Shown: positions 26,516 through 35,926, counted from the stretch's first letter. The stretch: 64,000 nt of DNA from Putridiphycobacter sp045107045 (GCA_045107045.1 JBGCFR010000017.1:1-64000); one strand, 5' to 3'. Numbers and translations are program-made. Notes: generated from the sequence alone by a model not told the origin.

Positions 26516-27040
26516 ATGAAAAAATTATTACCAATTATGGCTTTAGTTGCCTTGCTTGTATCATGTGGAGGATCAAGTACACTAGTGAATCGAACAATTA
26601 ACAACTACAGTGTTGATATTCCTGATTATATGGAGGATATAGATTTAGCCAATCCAGATGCTAGTTTGCAGGCAGGTGATTTATTAAAAGAGCACTATAT
26701 AATGGTCATTGATGAAACGAAAGAGTCTTTACTTGCAGCTGGTTTAGACTATTCAGTTGAAGATTATGCCAAAGCTTCAGTAGACTATTTAAAGCAATCT
26801 TTGAATGATGCAAAAGTTGTTCAAACTCCTAGTGGTGTTCAGGATATTAATGGTTTGGAAGCGATTTCTTATAAAGTAACAGGTGTATTTCCAGATAATA
26901 ACGTGTCAATTTTTTACTACATGACAATTTATAAAAGTGAAAGCAACTACTATTCTATGTCTACCTGGACACTAGGGGACAGGGAAAGCAAATTCACTAA
27001 AGTGATGGAAGAAATGATACAATCTTTTAAAGAAATATAA
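26516..27040 (+). CDS. Putative lipoprotein, second of a paralogous pair
   Basis: The protein is 174 residues from the ATG MKKLLPIMALVALL, chosen because it yields a clean lipoprotein signal ending LLVSC (Cys near 17); an upstream in-frame start would add a charged 11-residue leader. It is homologous to the preceding lipoprotein over the whole mature part, with conserved tails and central DINGLEAISYKVTG. It ends 3 bp before ettA, so the pair and ettA are probably transcribed together. Function unknown. Confidence 0.72.
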   Translation: MKKLLPIMALVALLVSCGGSSTLVNRTINNYSVDIPDYMEDIDLANPDASLQAGDLLKEHYIMVIDETKESLLAAGLDYSVEDYAKASVDYLKQSLNDAKVVQTPSGVQDINGLEAISYKVTGVFPDNNVSIFYYMTIYKSESNYYSMSTWTLGDRESKFTKVMEEMIQSFKEI

Positions 27041-27043
27041 ATT

Positions 27044-28732
27044 ATGTCTGTAGACGATAAAAAAATAATATTCTCAATGGAGAGGGTGTCGAAAACCACC
27101 CCTCAAGGTAAATTAATTATTAAAAACATTTACCTATCATTTTTCTATGGCGCAAAAATTGGCGTCATTGGGATGAACGGATCAGGTAAATCAACTGTTC
27201 TTAAAATTATTGCTGGTCTTGATAAAGATTTTCAGGGTGATGTTGTGTTTTCGAAAGAACATTCTATTGGGTATTTAGCGCAAGAGCCAATTTTAGATGA
27301 CACTAAAACAGTGATTGAAATTGTAAAAGAAGGTGTGCAAGGTACCGTTGATCTTTTGGCCGAGTTTGAAGAAATTAATAATGGTTTCATGGATGAGGAA
27401 ATCATGAATGATCCAGATAAAATGGAAAAATTAATTGAACGTCAAGGTGAAGTTCAAGATAAAATTGACCATTTAAATGCTTGGGAATTGGATAGCCAAT
27501 TAGAGCGAGCAATGGATGCATTGCGCTGCCCTCCAGAAGACCAAACTATCGGTACATTGTCTGGTGGGGAGAAGAGAAGGGTTGCATTGTGTAGATTATT
27601 GCTTCAAAATCCAGATGTGCTATTGCTAGATGAGCCAACAAACCACTTGGATGCTGAATCGGTTGACTGGTTAGAGCAACATTTAAAACAATATGCTGGT
27701 ACTGTAATAGCTATTACTCACGATAGGTACTTCTTAGATAATGTTGCAGGATGGATTCTTGAACTTGATAAAGGGGAGGGAATTCCTTGGAAAGGAAATT
27801 ACACATCTTGGTTAGATCAAAAGTCGTCTAAAATGGCAGCCAATGAAAAAACAGCTTCAAAAAGAAGGAAAATATTAGAACGAGAGTTGGAATGGGTGAG
27901 AATGAATCCGAAAGGAAGACATGCCAAAAGTAAAGCTCGTTTGAATAATTACGATAAATTATTAAGTGAAAATAATGATACCAAAGAAAACAATTTAGAA
28001 TTACCGATTCCAAACGGACCTCGGTTGGGTAATAAAGTTATTGAAGCCAACCACGTGAGCAAAGCATTTGGTGAAAAGGTACTGTATAGTGATTTAAATT
28101 TTGCTTTACCGCCTAATGGAATCGTAGGCGTTATAGGACCAAATGGTGCCGGTAAAACTACTATTTTTAAAATGATTATGGATGAGTTGCAACCAGATGG
28201 TGGTGACTTTGAGGTAGGGGAAACGGTAAAGATTGGATACGTTGATCAAACTCATAAAGATTTGAAACCAGAAAGTACTATTTTTGAAGTGGTTGCTGGA
28301 GGGATGGATTTTCTAGAAATTGGTGACCGAAAAGTAAATGCAAGGGCGTATTTAAGCAAATTCAATTTTGCTGGTTCTGATCAAAATAAAAAAGTTGGTG
28401 TGCTTTCCGGTGGTGAGAGAAACCGATTACACTTAGCAATGGCATTAAAGCTTGAAGCCAATGTGTTATTACTAGATGAGCCTACCAATGACTTGGATGT
28501 TGATACAATTAGAGCGTTAGAGGAAGGAATTGAGAATTTTGCAGGTTGTGGTGTAATTATTTCTCACGACCGTTGGTTTTTAGATAGATTGTGTACACAT
28601 ATTCTAGCTTTTGAAAACGATTCTGAAGTGTATTGGTTTGAAGGCTCTTATTCTGAATATGAAGAAAATAAAAAGAAACGTTTAGGTGATGTTGAACCGA
28701 AAAGAGTGCGGTATAAAAAATTGATGAATTAA
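27044..28732 (+). CDS. ettA: Energy-dependent translational throttle protein EttA (ABC-F)
   Basis: EttA binds the ribosomal E site and gates the first elongation steps according to the ATP/ADP ratio. The 562-residue protein contains two ABC domains: Walker A GMNGSGKST and GPNGAGKTT, signatures LSGGEKRRV and LSGGERNRL, and Walker B LLDEPTNHLD and LLDEPTNDLD. The inter-domain linker contains the basic block typical of ABC-F proteins. There are no membrane segments. It follows the lipoprotein pair by 3 bp and ends at a strong hairpin terminator. Confidence 0.95.
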   Translation: MSVDDKKIIFSMERVSKTTPQGKLIIKNIYLSFFYGAKIGVIGMNGSGKSTVLKIIAGLDKDFQGDVVFSKEHSIGYLAQEPILDDTKTVIEIVKEGVQGTVDLLAEFEEINNGFMDEEIMNDPDKMEKLIERQGEVQDKIDHLNAWELDSQLERAMDALRCPPEDQTIGTLSGGEKRRVALCRLLLQNPDVLLLDEPTNHLDAESVDWLEQHLKQYAGTVIAITHDRYFLDNVAGWILELDKGEGIPWKGNYTSWLDQKSSKMAANEKTASKRRKILERELEWVRMNPKGRHAKSKARLNNYDKLLSENNDTKENNLELPIPNGPRLGNKVIEANHVSKAFGEKVLYSDLNFALPPNGIVGVIGPNGAGKTTIFKMIMDELQPDGGDFEVGETVKIGYVDQTHKDLKPESTIFEVVAGGMDFLEIGDRKVNARAYLSKFNFAGSDQNKKVGVLSGGERNRLHLAMALKLEANVLLLDEPTNDLDVDTIRALEEGIENFAGCGVIISHDRWFLDRLCTHILAFENDSEVYWFEGSYSEYEENKKKRLGDVEPKRVRYKKLMN

Positions 28733-28751
28733 GTACCAATTATAGAGTATT

Positions 28752-28777
28752 AAAAAGGGGGCATTAGTCCCCTTTTT
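28752..28777. terminator. Bidirectional terminator after ettA
   Basis: The repeat AAAAAGGGG / CCCCTTTTT with an 8-nt loop forms a strong intrinsic terminator in both directions. It separates ettA from the convergent wecF-like gene. Confidence 0.88.
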
Positions 28778-28782
28778 CATGT

Positions 28783-29889
28783 TTAAAACAGTATCATTCT
28801 TTCATCAGAAGCCACTTCTCCCCAATGTTTTTCAACACATTTTTGATTATTCTGAACTTGTTCACAAGTCATGGGTTTGTTTTTGTAGTTGTCGAAATCT
28901 TCAAAAAAATCGAAAACCTCAACTCCAAGATCTTTCAAAAAATGATAAGTTGGATTTTTTGCGTTAAGGTAAATCCTCATTCCCAAATAAAGACCCATCA
29001 AAATTGTGCCTACTGCTTGTTGCCTATGTGTGTTAATAATTAATGTGTTCGCTAATGTAAGCGATTCCATATACTTCTCATAAGGCACATATTCCTTCAA
29101 AAAGTGAAAATTGTCATTGTTATCAAAGTCTTTCAATACTGCCTTTTTGTATCTGTCCTCACCATAGGCAAAAGGAATACGGACCAACAAGGTGCTATCT
29201 AGCTTGGAAAAAGCACTTAAATGATTGTTTGATGGTGTAGCAGAGTTCCCAACACAAATAGCATTACCCAAATCTTTTGGAGAAGAATTTAGGTATTTAA
29301 TTGGGATTAATGTTTTGAGATTTCCGTAAGTAAAAGGTTTATAGTTTGCATTTATTAAGAATGGATTAATTACATCTTTTTCATTTGGGATAACTGTTGA
29401 ATAAGAAGTGATTTTGGGAAGAAGTTTAGTGATGTTTTGCGATGGGTGTACTCTTCTTTTGACCAAAAAGTATAATTTATGTGCTATTTTTTTTATTAGA
29501 GGGTTAGTAAATAACCTTCTTTTATTAGAAGTTTTTATCTCGTTTATTTTTAAATATTTTTTCGTGTCACGATCCAAAATTCCGTCTGCTGAAAATCCAA
29601 AACTACTATTGTACATATCATTTCCCCAAATCGACCAATGAACCTCTCCAGAATAATTACTGTCTAAAATCACCTCAGCTTTTTCACTTGTGAGATAATG
29701 AATCACGATACATGAAAAATGATTTTCTTGTATCAATGTAACTAAGCTTTGGTGGTCAAAGTGGGAGATATCATTTTTTGTATCGCTTTTATCTGAAAGG
29801 ATAACATACAAGTTCTCATTCTTACTTTTGTCGAATTCCCCTTTGGTTAGTTCAATAAAGTTATTGTCATGAAAAATATGTAGAATCAT
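28783..29889 (-). CDS. WecF-like 4-acetamido-fucosyl transferase (GT56)
   Basis: The 368-residue protein resembles TDP-Fuc4NAc:lipid-II Fuc4NAc transferase of the GT56 family. Landmarks are the opening ILHIFHDNNFIEL, the WSIWGNDMYN block, VGNSATPSNNH in the donor domain, and THRQQAVGTILMGLYLG near the end. WecF adds 4-acetamido-4,6-dideoxygalactose in enterobacterial common antigen. Here the donor sugar should be made with the two upstream genes, an aminotransferase and an acetyltransferase. It overlaps the acetyltransferase by 4 bp. Confidence 0.85.
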   Translation of the reverse strand: MILHIFHDNNFIELTKGEFDKSKNENLYVILSDKSDTKNDISHFDHQSLVTLIQENHFSCIVIHYLTSEKAEVILDSNYSGEVHWSIWGNDMYNSSFGFSADGILDRDTKKYLKINEIKTSNKRRLFTNPLIKKIAHKLYFLVKRRVHPSQNITKLLPKITSYSTVIPNEKDVINPFLINANYKPFTYGNLKTLIPIKYLNSSPKDLGNAICVGNSATPSNNHLSAFSKLDSTLLVRIPFAYGEDRYKKAVLKDFDNNDNFHFLKEYVPYEKYMESLTLANTLIINTHRQQAVGTILMGLYLGMRIYLNAKNPTYHFLKDLGVEVFDFFEDFDNYKNKPMTCEQVQNNQKCVEKHWGEVASDERMILF

Positions 29890-30512
29890 ACTGACTTTCC
29901 GGGCACGCCGATTATTTTAGAATTATCAGGAAAACTTTTGGTCACTACTGACCCGGCACCCACAGTTACCCATTTACCTAGTTGTACACCTGGAAGAAGA
30001 ATAGCTCCAGTGCCAATAAAGGAACCTTCGCCAATATGGCAGTTGCCTGATATGTTAACACTTGGACACAGTTCGACAAAATGACCAATAACGGAGTCGT
30101 GACCAATGGTAGAATTTAAATTTAGCAAGCAGCTTTCGCCTATTGTTACAGAGTTAGTCACTCTTACGCCATCAGTAATAATTGAGCCTTTGCCAATTGT
30201 GGTTCCAAATTGACCAACACTTGCATTTTTAGAAATCAATGTTTTCTCCTCACCTCCAAAACTAATCATTAATTCGTGTAGTTTTCTCCTCACTTTAGGA
30301 TTTCCAACTCCTAACACAAATGAACTACCGTATTTTAGAAAATGATTTTTTACACTGACTTCATCATGTAAAATAGAAAAGTCTTCATATAGATACTGAG
30401 ACTTTAAATCAATATTATCAAAAAAAGCAATTTCTTCATTCTCACACTCATTTAACGAGGTCAACAATCCTAAAATTTCTTTCGCAAAACCTTTCGCTCC
30501 AACTATTAGCAT
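29886..30512 (-). CDS. Sugar acetyltransferase, PglD/NeuD family
   Basis: The 208-residue protein has the N-terminal Rossmann-like PglD_N domain (MLIVGAKGFAKEIL, then FVLGVGNPKVRRKL) and a C-terminal left-handed beta-helix of hexapeptide repeats (SFIGTGAILLPGV, WVTVGAGSVVTK). Such enzymes N-acetylate UDP- or dTDP-4-amino sugars using acetyl-CoA. It sits 4 bp after the DegT aminotransferase gene and overlaps the WecF-like gene, which fits N-acetylation of a 4-amino-4,6-dideoxy sugar before transfer. Confidence 0.9.
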   Translation of the reverse strand: MLIVGAKGFAKEILGLLTSLNECENEEIAFFDNIDLKSQYLYEDFSILHDEVSVKNHFLKYGSSFVLGVGNPKVRRKLHELMISFGGEEKTLISKNASVGQFGTTIGKGSIITDGVRVTNSVTIGESCLLNLNSTIGHDSVIGHFVELCPSVNISGNCHIGEGSFIGTGAILLPGVQLGKWVTVGAGSVVTKSFPDNSKIIGVPGKSV

Positions 30513-30516
30513 AAAA

Positions 30517-31620
30517 TCAAATTAATTGACAAATTCTCTTAACATTTTCTTGACTTAATTCAGCATATAATGGCAAGCACAAAACCTTATCCGCTAAATG
30601 GTTTGCATTTTTTAAGGCCAATTTATTAGCTGAAGCAAATTGTTTGTAGTTCTCCAAATTACTGATTAAAGGATAAAAATAACGCCTTGAATAGATTCCA
30701 TTTTCTTTTAATTTTTCATATAGTTCATCTCTATCTATACTGTAGCTTTCTTCAATAATTATGGGCATGTACGAATAGTTTTGTTCAAATTTTTCATCAA
30801 AAGGTAAAATACTAATTCCGTTTTTATTTGTTAAAAGCTCATGATAGGTGTCGACAATCAATTTTCGATTATTGATAGAAGTCGCAACAGATTTGAGCTG
30901 AAGCAATCCAAAAGCAGCTTGAAGCTCATTCATTTTACCATTAATTCCATACCCTTCTATCTGAAGTTCATTTTTAAATCCAAAATTTTTCAGTTTATTT
31001 AGTTTTTCAATAAGGGTGGGGTATTTTGAGACAATAGCACCACCTTCAATACTGTTAAATACTTTAGTGGCATGAAAACTGAGTATAGACAAATCGCCGC
31101 GTTCTAAAATACTTTCATCTCCTTGCTTTACGTCAAAACAATGTGCAGCATCATAAACTAGCTTCAATTTATATTTTTCTGCTAGGATATCAAAAGCATC
31201 CATGTCACAAGGGTTCCCATAAACGTGCACAGGCATTATGGCAGAAGTTCTTTCATTAATTAAAGCTTCTACTGATTTTGGATCAAGGTTGCCAGTTTTA
31301 GGGCAAACGTCAGCAAACACAGGAGTTAAATTATTCCAGAATATAGCATGCGAAGTCGCCACAAAGCTATAGGGAGTTGTAATTATCTCCCCAGTTAAAT
31401 TTAATACTTTTAAGGCAGCCAATAAAGCGATAGTGCCATTGGAGTAAACACTTATATGATCTAGGTTTAAATGTGTCTTTAACTCTTGTTCAAATGCTTG
31501 ATGGAATGGCCCATTATTAGTTAAAATTTTGGATTCCCAAATGGTTTTTAATGAATCTGTAAATTCATTAAAATCTGGCATTTCAGGTTTTGTAACAAAT
31601 ATATCTTCTTCTTTTTTCAA
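30517..31620 (-). CDS. DegT/DnrJ/EryC1-family sugar aminotransferase
   Basis: A PLP-dependent enzyme that should aminate a keto sugar nucleotide at C4 or C3. The catalytic lysine is in SFHATKVFNSIEGG. Other marks are LTNNGPFHQAFE near the start and DAAHCFDVKQG. The open frame continues 69 codons further upstream, but that part is not conserved and overlaps the divergent DUF3667 gene. I therefore choose the TTG at 31620, just before the family-typical IFVTKPEMPDF; a start at the ATG at 31581 would cut this conserved opening. It is the first gene of the amino-sugar cassette. Confidence 0.85.
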   Translation of the reverse strand: MKKEEDIFVTKPEMPDFNEFTDSLKTIWESKILTNNGPFHQAFEQELKTHLNLDHISVYSNGTIALLAALKVLNLTGEIITTPYSFVATSHAIFWNNLTPVFADVCPKTGNLDPKSVEALINERTSAIMPVHVYGNPCDMDAFDILAEKYKLKLVYDAAHCFDVKQGDESILERGDLSILSFHATKVFNSIEGGAIVSKYPTLIEKLNKLKNFGFKNELQIEGYGINGKMNELQAAFGLLQLKSVATSINNRKLIVDTYHELLTNKNGISILPFDEKFEQNYSYMPIIIEESYSIDRDELYEKLKENGIYSRRYFYPLISNLENYKQFASANKLALKNANHLADKVLCLPLYAELSQENVKRICQLI

Positions 31621-31804
31621 TTGCAGGGTAGTATTAAAGTCAAATATAATGATATTTATTGCTCCTGCTTTAAGAATAGGCTGCAATGTCAAATTGAATT
31701 TTGTTGGTGTTACTTGCCCATAAATAATCTGATTGAAAGATTTATTACTTTTACGATAATGTATATATTGGTCATTGTAATTATGATAGCAGAATCTATA
31801 GTTT

Positions 31805-32584
31805 ATGAATGAATGTGTCAATTGCAATAAATCTTACGAAAAGGATTTTAATTTCTGCCCATTATGTGGTGAAAAAAGAGTTTCGAAAAGGCTTTCTGTA
31901 AAAATGATTTTATCTAATTTTCTTGAAATATTTACAAATTTTCATGGTCCTGTCTGGAATACGTTAAGGGCATTAACTATTTCACCATATGATGTAACAA
32001 ATGGATACATAATTGGGCAAAGAAAAAAGTATATTCCACCAGCTAGATTTGTAATTATTTCTTTAACTATTTCAGGCCTATTTTTTCTTTTTTTTAAGGA
32101 TGATATGGCTTCCTATTATGAGCAAACTTTTAATAATGGAGCAGGCACTGGAAGTAGAGATTCTGGTGTTTCCGAAGCTAGGGATCAATTTCAAAGTCTA
32201 TTAAACAAAGGACAAAAACATCTCAATTTAATGAGCTATTTGATGATTCCAATCCTTGGTTTGTTTTCTTATTGGATGTTGAATAAAAAAGTGAAATACA
32301 ATTTTGCTGAACACCTTGTTGTAAACAGTTATATTTTTTCTCATAATTCAATTATAGGCGCTGTTCTAGGACTTGTAATTTACTATTGCTTAGGTAAGGA
32401 CTTAGATTTATGGTTAAGTATATCCATTATTCCTTCTTTTGCGATTATGGCATGGTTGCTAAAGAAGTCGGTAGGTGCGCCACTCTGGAAAGTAATTATT
32501 ACACTGTTGTTATCTTACATTTCTTTTATGTTGCTTTTTGCTATTGCGGTTATTGTTTACCTTGTGATTTCAAGTGGAATGTAA
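31805..32584 (+). CDS. DUF3667 domain membrane protein
   Basis: The 259-residue protein starts with a zinc ribbon (CVNCNKSYEKDFNFCPLCGEK), quoted here by its two motifs CVNC and CPLC. The DUF3667 signature NTLRALTISP and GQRKKYIPPARF follows. Four or five hydrophobic segments come next (about 82-97, 144-160, 175-195, 205-220 and 230-255). It is probably an inner-membrane protein with a cytoplasmic zinc ribbon. It is divergent from the aminotransferase gene, with 184 bp between the chosen starts, and converges with the BamA-like gene. Function unknown. Confidence 0.85.
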   Translation: MNECVNCNKSYEKDFNFCPLCGEKRVSKRLSVKMILSNFLEIFTNFHGPVWNTLRALTISPYDVTNGYIIGQRKKYIPPARFVIISLTISGLFFLFFKDDMASYYEQTFNNGAGTGSRDSGVSEARDQFQSLLNKGQKHLNLMSYLMIPILGLFSYWMLNKKVKYNFAEHLVVNSYIFSHNSIIGAVLGLVIYYCLGKDLDLWLSISIIPSFAIMAWLLKKSVGAPLWKVIITLLLSYISFMLLFAIAVIVYLVISSGM

Positions 32585-32618
32585 GCCCTGGTTTTCTATG
32601 TTCGTCTTTAGTTTTGAA

Positions 32619-33758
32619 TTAAAAGGCTTCCCCAATGAACAGGTAAATACCATAGCCATCTGGGTTAATACCTACATCAAGTCTTGTGTATATGTCGCGT
32701 TTAGGAAATAGCAATACTCTTAGTCCTCCACCGGCTGTCCAAAGCATTTTGTCAAATTTCAGATCAGGAGCAACCGAACCAATGCCTGCAAAAACGGCTC
32801 CTCCAATCCTCTTACTAAATTTAAATGGCAACCAACGGTGTTCAGCTTGGATGCCAAGCATGTTTTTGTCACGATATTTTCCGAGGTAATATCCTCTCAT
32901 CATCATTTCGCCCCCAATCATACTTAGTTGGTTAAATGGCACTTCACCACTCGAAAACTGACCAATCAGCTGCATAGCAACTACATTTCTTTCTTTGTAA
33001 TCAAAAAATGCTCTATTGTCCAAAAATAAAGTATTCAATTTATTGGTTGAGCCCCATATAGGTTCATAAAATAGGTATCCAATTTCAGACAAGAATCCAT
33101 GACGAACATTGAGGACATTGTGACGATTGTCATAGATCAGTCCTAACCCTAGTCCAAGATTACTATAGCCGTCTTGTCCTAAAATATATTCTGACGGTTG
33201 TGTATTGCCTAACCAATCGAATTCAACTTTACTTAGCCGCTCATAGTCCAATTCTAAGCCAAAATACCAGTTGTTTTTTATGTTTCTGAGTAAGCGTTCC
33301 CTAATCAACATAAAATTGGCATTTGCAACAGCCAATTCAGCTCCAAGAATGTCAGCGCCTATTCCATAATAGAGGAGTGGATAGCTTTGAAATTTTAATT
33401 TACCTAAGCCAAACCATTTGTTTTTATCAGAGTATAATGCATGATCAAAATGAGCTCCATATTGACGCTCTAAGGTGAAAAACGAAAAGCCGCTCACCTC
33501 GCTTAACCGATTAATAGTGTCTTTTTTTGCGTAATATAGAAGTACAGCGGCCGCTCCAATTTCCCAGCTCGTTTCAGGAGAATAGGCTATGGTTGGGTAG
33601 GCAATCCATTTGGATTTTGCACTTGCTGCCGTATCATTGAACATTTTATTGAACAGTTGAACAGGCTTAGATTGGGAATGTCCGGTAATATTGAAAGAGA
33701 TTACTAGTAGAACCCAAAGGAACAAGTACTGATTAAAATAAAAAAGCCTTTTTAACAC
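32619..33758 (-). CDS. BamA/TamA-family (surface antigen D15-like) outer-membrane protein
   Basis: The protein is about 379 residues, with a signal peptide cleaved after GHSQ and a C-terminal beta-barrel like the Bac_surface_Ag family. Marks are PTIAYSPETSWEIGAAA, YDNRHNVLNVRHGFLSEIGY, MIGGEMMMRGYYLGKYRD and the final strand IYLFIGEAF ending in an aromatic residue. No POTRA domains are present, so it is a short barrel-only member rather than BamA itself. There is no ATG: a GTG at 33758 gives a normal signal peptide, and a TTG at 33785 is the alternative. It begins right after the terminator of the suf operon. Confidence 0.82.
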   Translation of the reverse strand: MLKRLFYFNQYLFLWVLLVISFNITGHSQSKPVQLFNKMFNDTAASAKSKWIAYPTIAYSPETSWEIGAAAVLLYYAKKDTINRLSEVSGFSFFTLERQYGAHFDHALYSDKNKWFGLGKLKFQSYPLLYYGIGADILGAELAVANANFMLIRERLLRNIKNNWYFGLELDYERLSKVEFDWLGNTQPSEYILGQDGYSNLGLGLGLIYDNRHNVLNVRHGFLSEIGYLFYEPIWGSTNKLNTLFLDNRAFFDYKERNVVAMQLIGQFSSGEVPFNQLSMIGGEMMMRGYYLGKYRDKNMLGIQAEHRWLPFKFSKRIGGAVFAGIGSVAPDLKFDKMLWTAGGGLRVLLFPKRDIYTRLDVGINPDGYGIYLFIGEAF

Positions 33759-33787
33759 ATGTGCAAGATAACTGGAATCTCTCAAAT

Positions 33788-33827
33788 AAAAAAACAGGGT
33801 TTCATTTATTGAAACCCTGTTTTTTTC
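33788..33827. terminator. Strong hairpin terminator of the suf operon
   Basis: The stem AAAACAGGGTTTCA / TGAAACCCTGTTTT with a 5-nt loop and flanking A and T runs forms a long intrinsic terminator. It lies 19 bp past the sufD stop and directly upstream of the BamA-like gene, so any promoter for that gene must overlap the hairpin or readthrough must occur. Confidence 0.9.
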
Positions 33828-33845
33828 ATACTTTATAATAAAGTG

Positions 33846-35081
33846 TTAAACCTCGTCCCAACCAAACTCTTCTTTCAGAATTAAGTTTACATAAGCCAAT
33901 ACTTTCTCATTGTCTATTGATTGTAATACTTCTAGAACAAAAGCCGAGACTAATATTTTTCTCGCTTTATCTTTAGAAATCCCTCTTGTTTGCAAATAGA
34001 ATAATGCGTCTTCATCTAATTGACCAGTGGTAGAACCATGTGAGCATTTTACATCATCTGCATAAATTTCTAATTCCGGTTTAGAATTAATTTTAGCAAA
34101 ATCGGACAATAAAACATTGCCATTTTGCTGGTATGCATTAATCTTCTGCGCATCTTGTTGCACAATCACACGGCCATTAAATGTGCCGGTTGATTTATCA
34201 TCCAATACATACTTGTAGTTTTCATCACTCATGCAATTCGAGACCAAATGGTTGACGAATGAATGGTTATCTATTACTTGTGAGCCTTTTGTAATGACTG
34301 CTCCATTCAAATAAGTTTCGCAATTTTCACCTTCAACATTTATGTTCAAGTTATTTCTAACAATATCGCCTTTTAGTGTAATTGTGTTAATTTTAAATGT
34401 AGAATTAGCTGCTTGTCTTACATTTTCTGTCGCAACATACCAACCAGCTCCAGTCTGAATTTTATCTAATGTAATGTGAGCATTTTCAGCCACTTGTATT
34501 TCGGTGAAATGATTGCTAAAGGTATTTTCTTTAGCTGTGCAAATAAAATTAGTGATAATGTTTGCTTGAGAACCGACTCCAGATTCAATCACTAAATGTG
34601 TGTTGGTTGCAATGCTATCTGAAGTATTAATGTACACCACTTGCACCGCTTTATCCCATTTAGTGTTTTTTGGAATATTTATAAAAACAGTCTGTTTCGA
34701 AGCCGTAACATTCAACATTTGAAATAAGTCATTCTTTTTAGCAGATGTTTCTGCTATTTCAGAAAGCGTTTCAATTTTTACGGTGACTTCATCCAAATTA
34801 AATGATGATAAATCATCTCTAAAAATACCGTTTTCAATAATAACAAACTGATCAGATACCAGTACCTTATCTAATTCAATAAAATCACTAGTCGCTTTAC
34901 CGGATATTAGCTTTGCGTTAGCAATTTTATTTAACCGGGTATATTTATAATATTCGTCTCGAGTTGTTGGGAAGTCAAGTTTTTCAAGTGCTATAAATGC
35001 CTCTTTTTGTACAGGGGTATTTAACTCAAGTTGTAAGTTAGATAAAAATGCCTGTAATTTTGTATCAGTTAATACGTCCAT
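33846..35081 (-). CDS. sufD: Fe-S cluster assembly protein SufD
   Basis: SufD joins SufB and SufC to form the scaffold complex that builds iron-sulfur clusters. The 411-residue protein has a long beta-helix core and the conserved C-terminal box KCSHGSTTGQLDEDALFYL, shared with SufB. It follows sufC by 9 bp and is the last gene of the operon, before a strong terminator. No cysteine desulfurase (SufS) or SufE gene follows in the visible sequence. Confidence 0.95.
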   Translation of the reverse strand: MDVLTDTKLQAFLSNLQLELNTPVQKEAFIALEKLDFPTTRDEYYKYTRLNKIANAKLISGKATSDFIELDKVLVSDQFVIIENGIFRDDLSSFNLDEVTVKIETLSEIAETSAKKNDLFQMLNVTASKQTVFINIPKNTKWDKAVQVVYINTSDSIATNTHLVIESGVGSQANIITNFICTAKENTFSNHFTEIQVAENAHITLDKIQTGAGWYVATENVRQAANSTFKINTITLKGDIVRNNLNINVEGENCETYLNGAVITKGSQVIDNHSFVNHLVSNCMSDENYKYVLDDKSTGTFNGRVIVQQDAQKINAYQQNGNVLLSDFAKINSKPELEIYADDVKCSHGSTTGQLDEDALFYLQTRGISKDKARKILVSAFVLEVLQSIDNEKVLAYVNLILKEEFGWDEV

Positions 35082-35090
35082 TTCTAGCTC

Positions 35091-35843
35091 TTATTTAGTT
35101 AACCAATCGTATCCTTTTTCTTCTAACTCCAGTGCCAATTCTTTGCCACCAGTTTTCACGATTTTTCCATCAGCTAGTACATGAACAAAATCAGGAACAA
35201 TATAATCCAGTAATCTTTGGTAATGTGTAATTAATACTACCGCATTGTTATCTGATTTTAATTTATTCACTCCATCAGCAACAATTCTTAACGCATCAAT
35301 ATCAAGACCAGAATCCGTTTCATCTAAGATTGATAATTTAGGTTCTAACATTGCCATTTGAAAGATTTCATTTCTCTTTTTTTCACCACCTGAAAATCCA
35401 ACGTTTACTGATCTTGAAGCTAATTTAGCATCTAATTCAACAATTGATGAACGTTCCCGAACCATTGACATGAAATCTTTAGCAGAAACAGGATCTTCTT
35501 TTCTGTATTCTCTAATTTCATTTAGAGCCGTTCGTAAAAAGTTGATGTTCGATACTCCTGGTATTTCTACTGGGTATTGAAAAGCCAAAAATAAACCTTC
35601 CTTTGCACGTTCATCCGGGTCTAATTCTAATAAATCTGTGCCATCAAAATCAACAGTTCCATCTGTTACTTCATACCCATCTCTGCCTGATAATACAGAT
35701 GCAAGAGTTGATTTTCCAGCACCATTGGGTCCCATAATGGCATGAATTTCTCCTGCATTTACTTTTAAATTTAGTCCTTTTAAAATCGATTTATCTTCAA
35801 TTTCAGCATGAAGATTTTCAACGTTTAGCAATGTTTTACTCAT
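35091..35843 (-). CDS. sufC: Fe-S cluster assembly ATPase SufC
   Basis: SufC is the ABC-type ATPase of the SufBCD scaffold. The 250-residue protein shows Walker A GPNGAGKST, the signature FSGGEKKRNEI typical of SufC, and the Walker B region SILDETDSGLD. There is no membrane domain. It lies between sufB (83 bp upstream) and sufD (9 bp downstream). Confidence 0.97.
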   Translation of the reverse strand: MSKTLLNVENLHAEIEDKSILKGLNLKVNAGEIHAIMGPNGAGKSTLASVLSGRDGYEVTDGTVDFDGTDLLELDPDERAKEGLFLAFQYPVEIPGVSNINFLRTALNEIREYRKEDPVSAKDFMSMVRERSSIVELDAKLASRSVNVGFSGGEKKRNEIFQMAMLEPKLSILDETDSGLDIDALRIVADGVNKLKSDNNAVVLITHYQRLLDYIVPDFVHVLADGKIVKTGGKELALELEEKGYDWLTK

Positions 35844-35926
35844 TTTGTATTGATTGTAATCTTGTAAATATTTTTTCTTTTTTTTATTTTAGGATGGGTG
35901 ATTGAGGCGCTAAGCGGAACTCGAAA

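Noticed and set aside
31621..31827. Upstream extension of the DegT aminotransferase by 69 codons.
   Set aside because: The extension is not conserved with the family, contains no domain, and overlaps the start region of the divergent DUF3667 gene.
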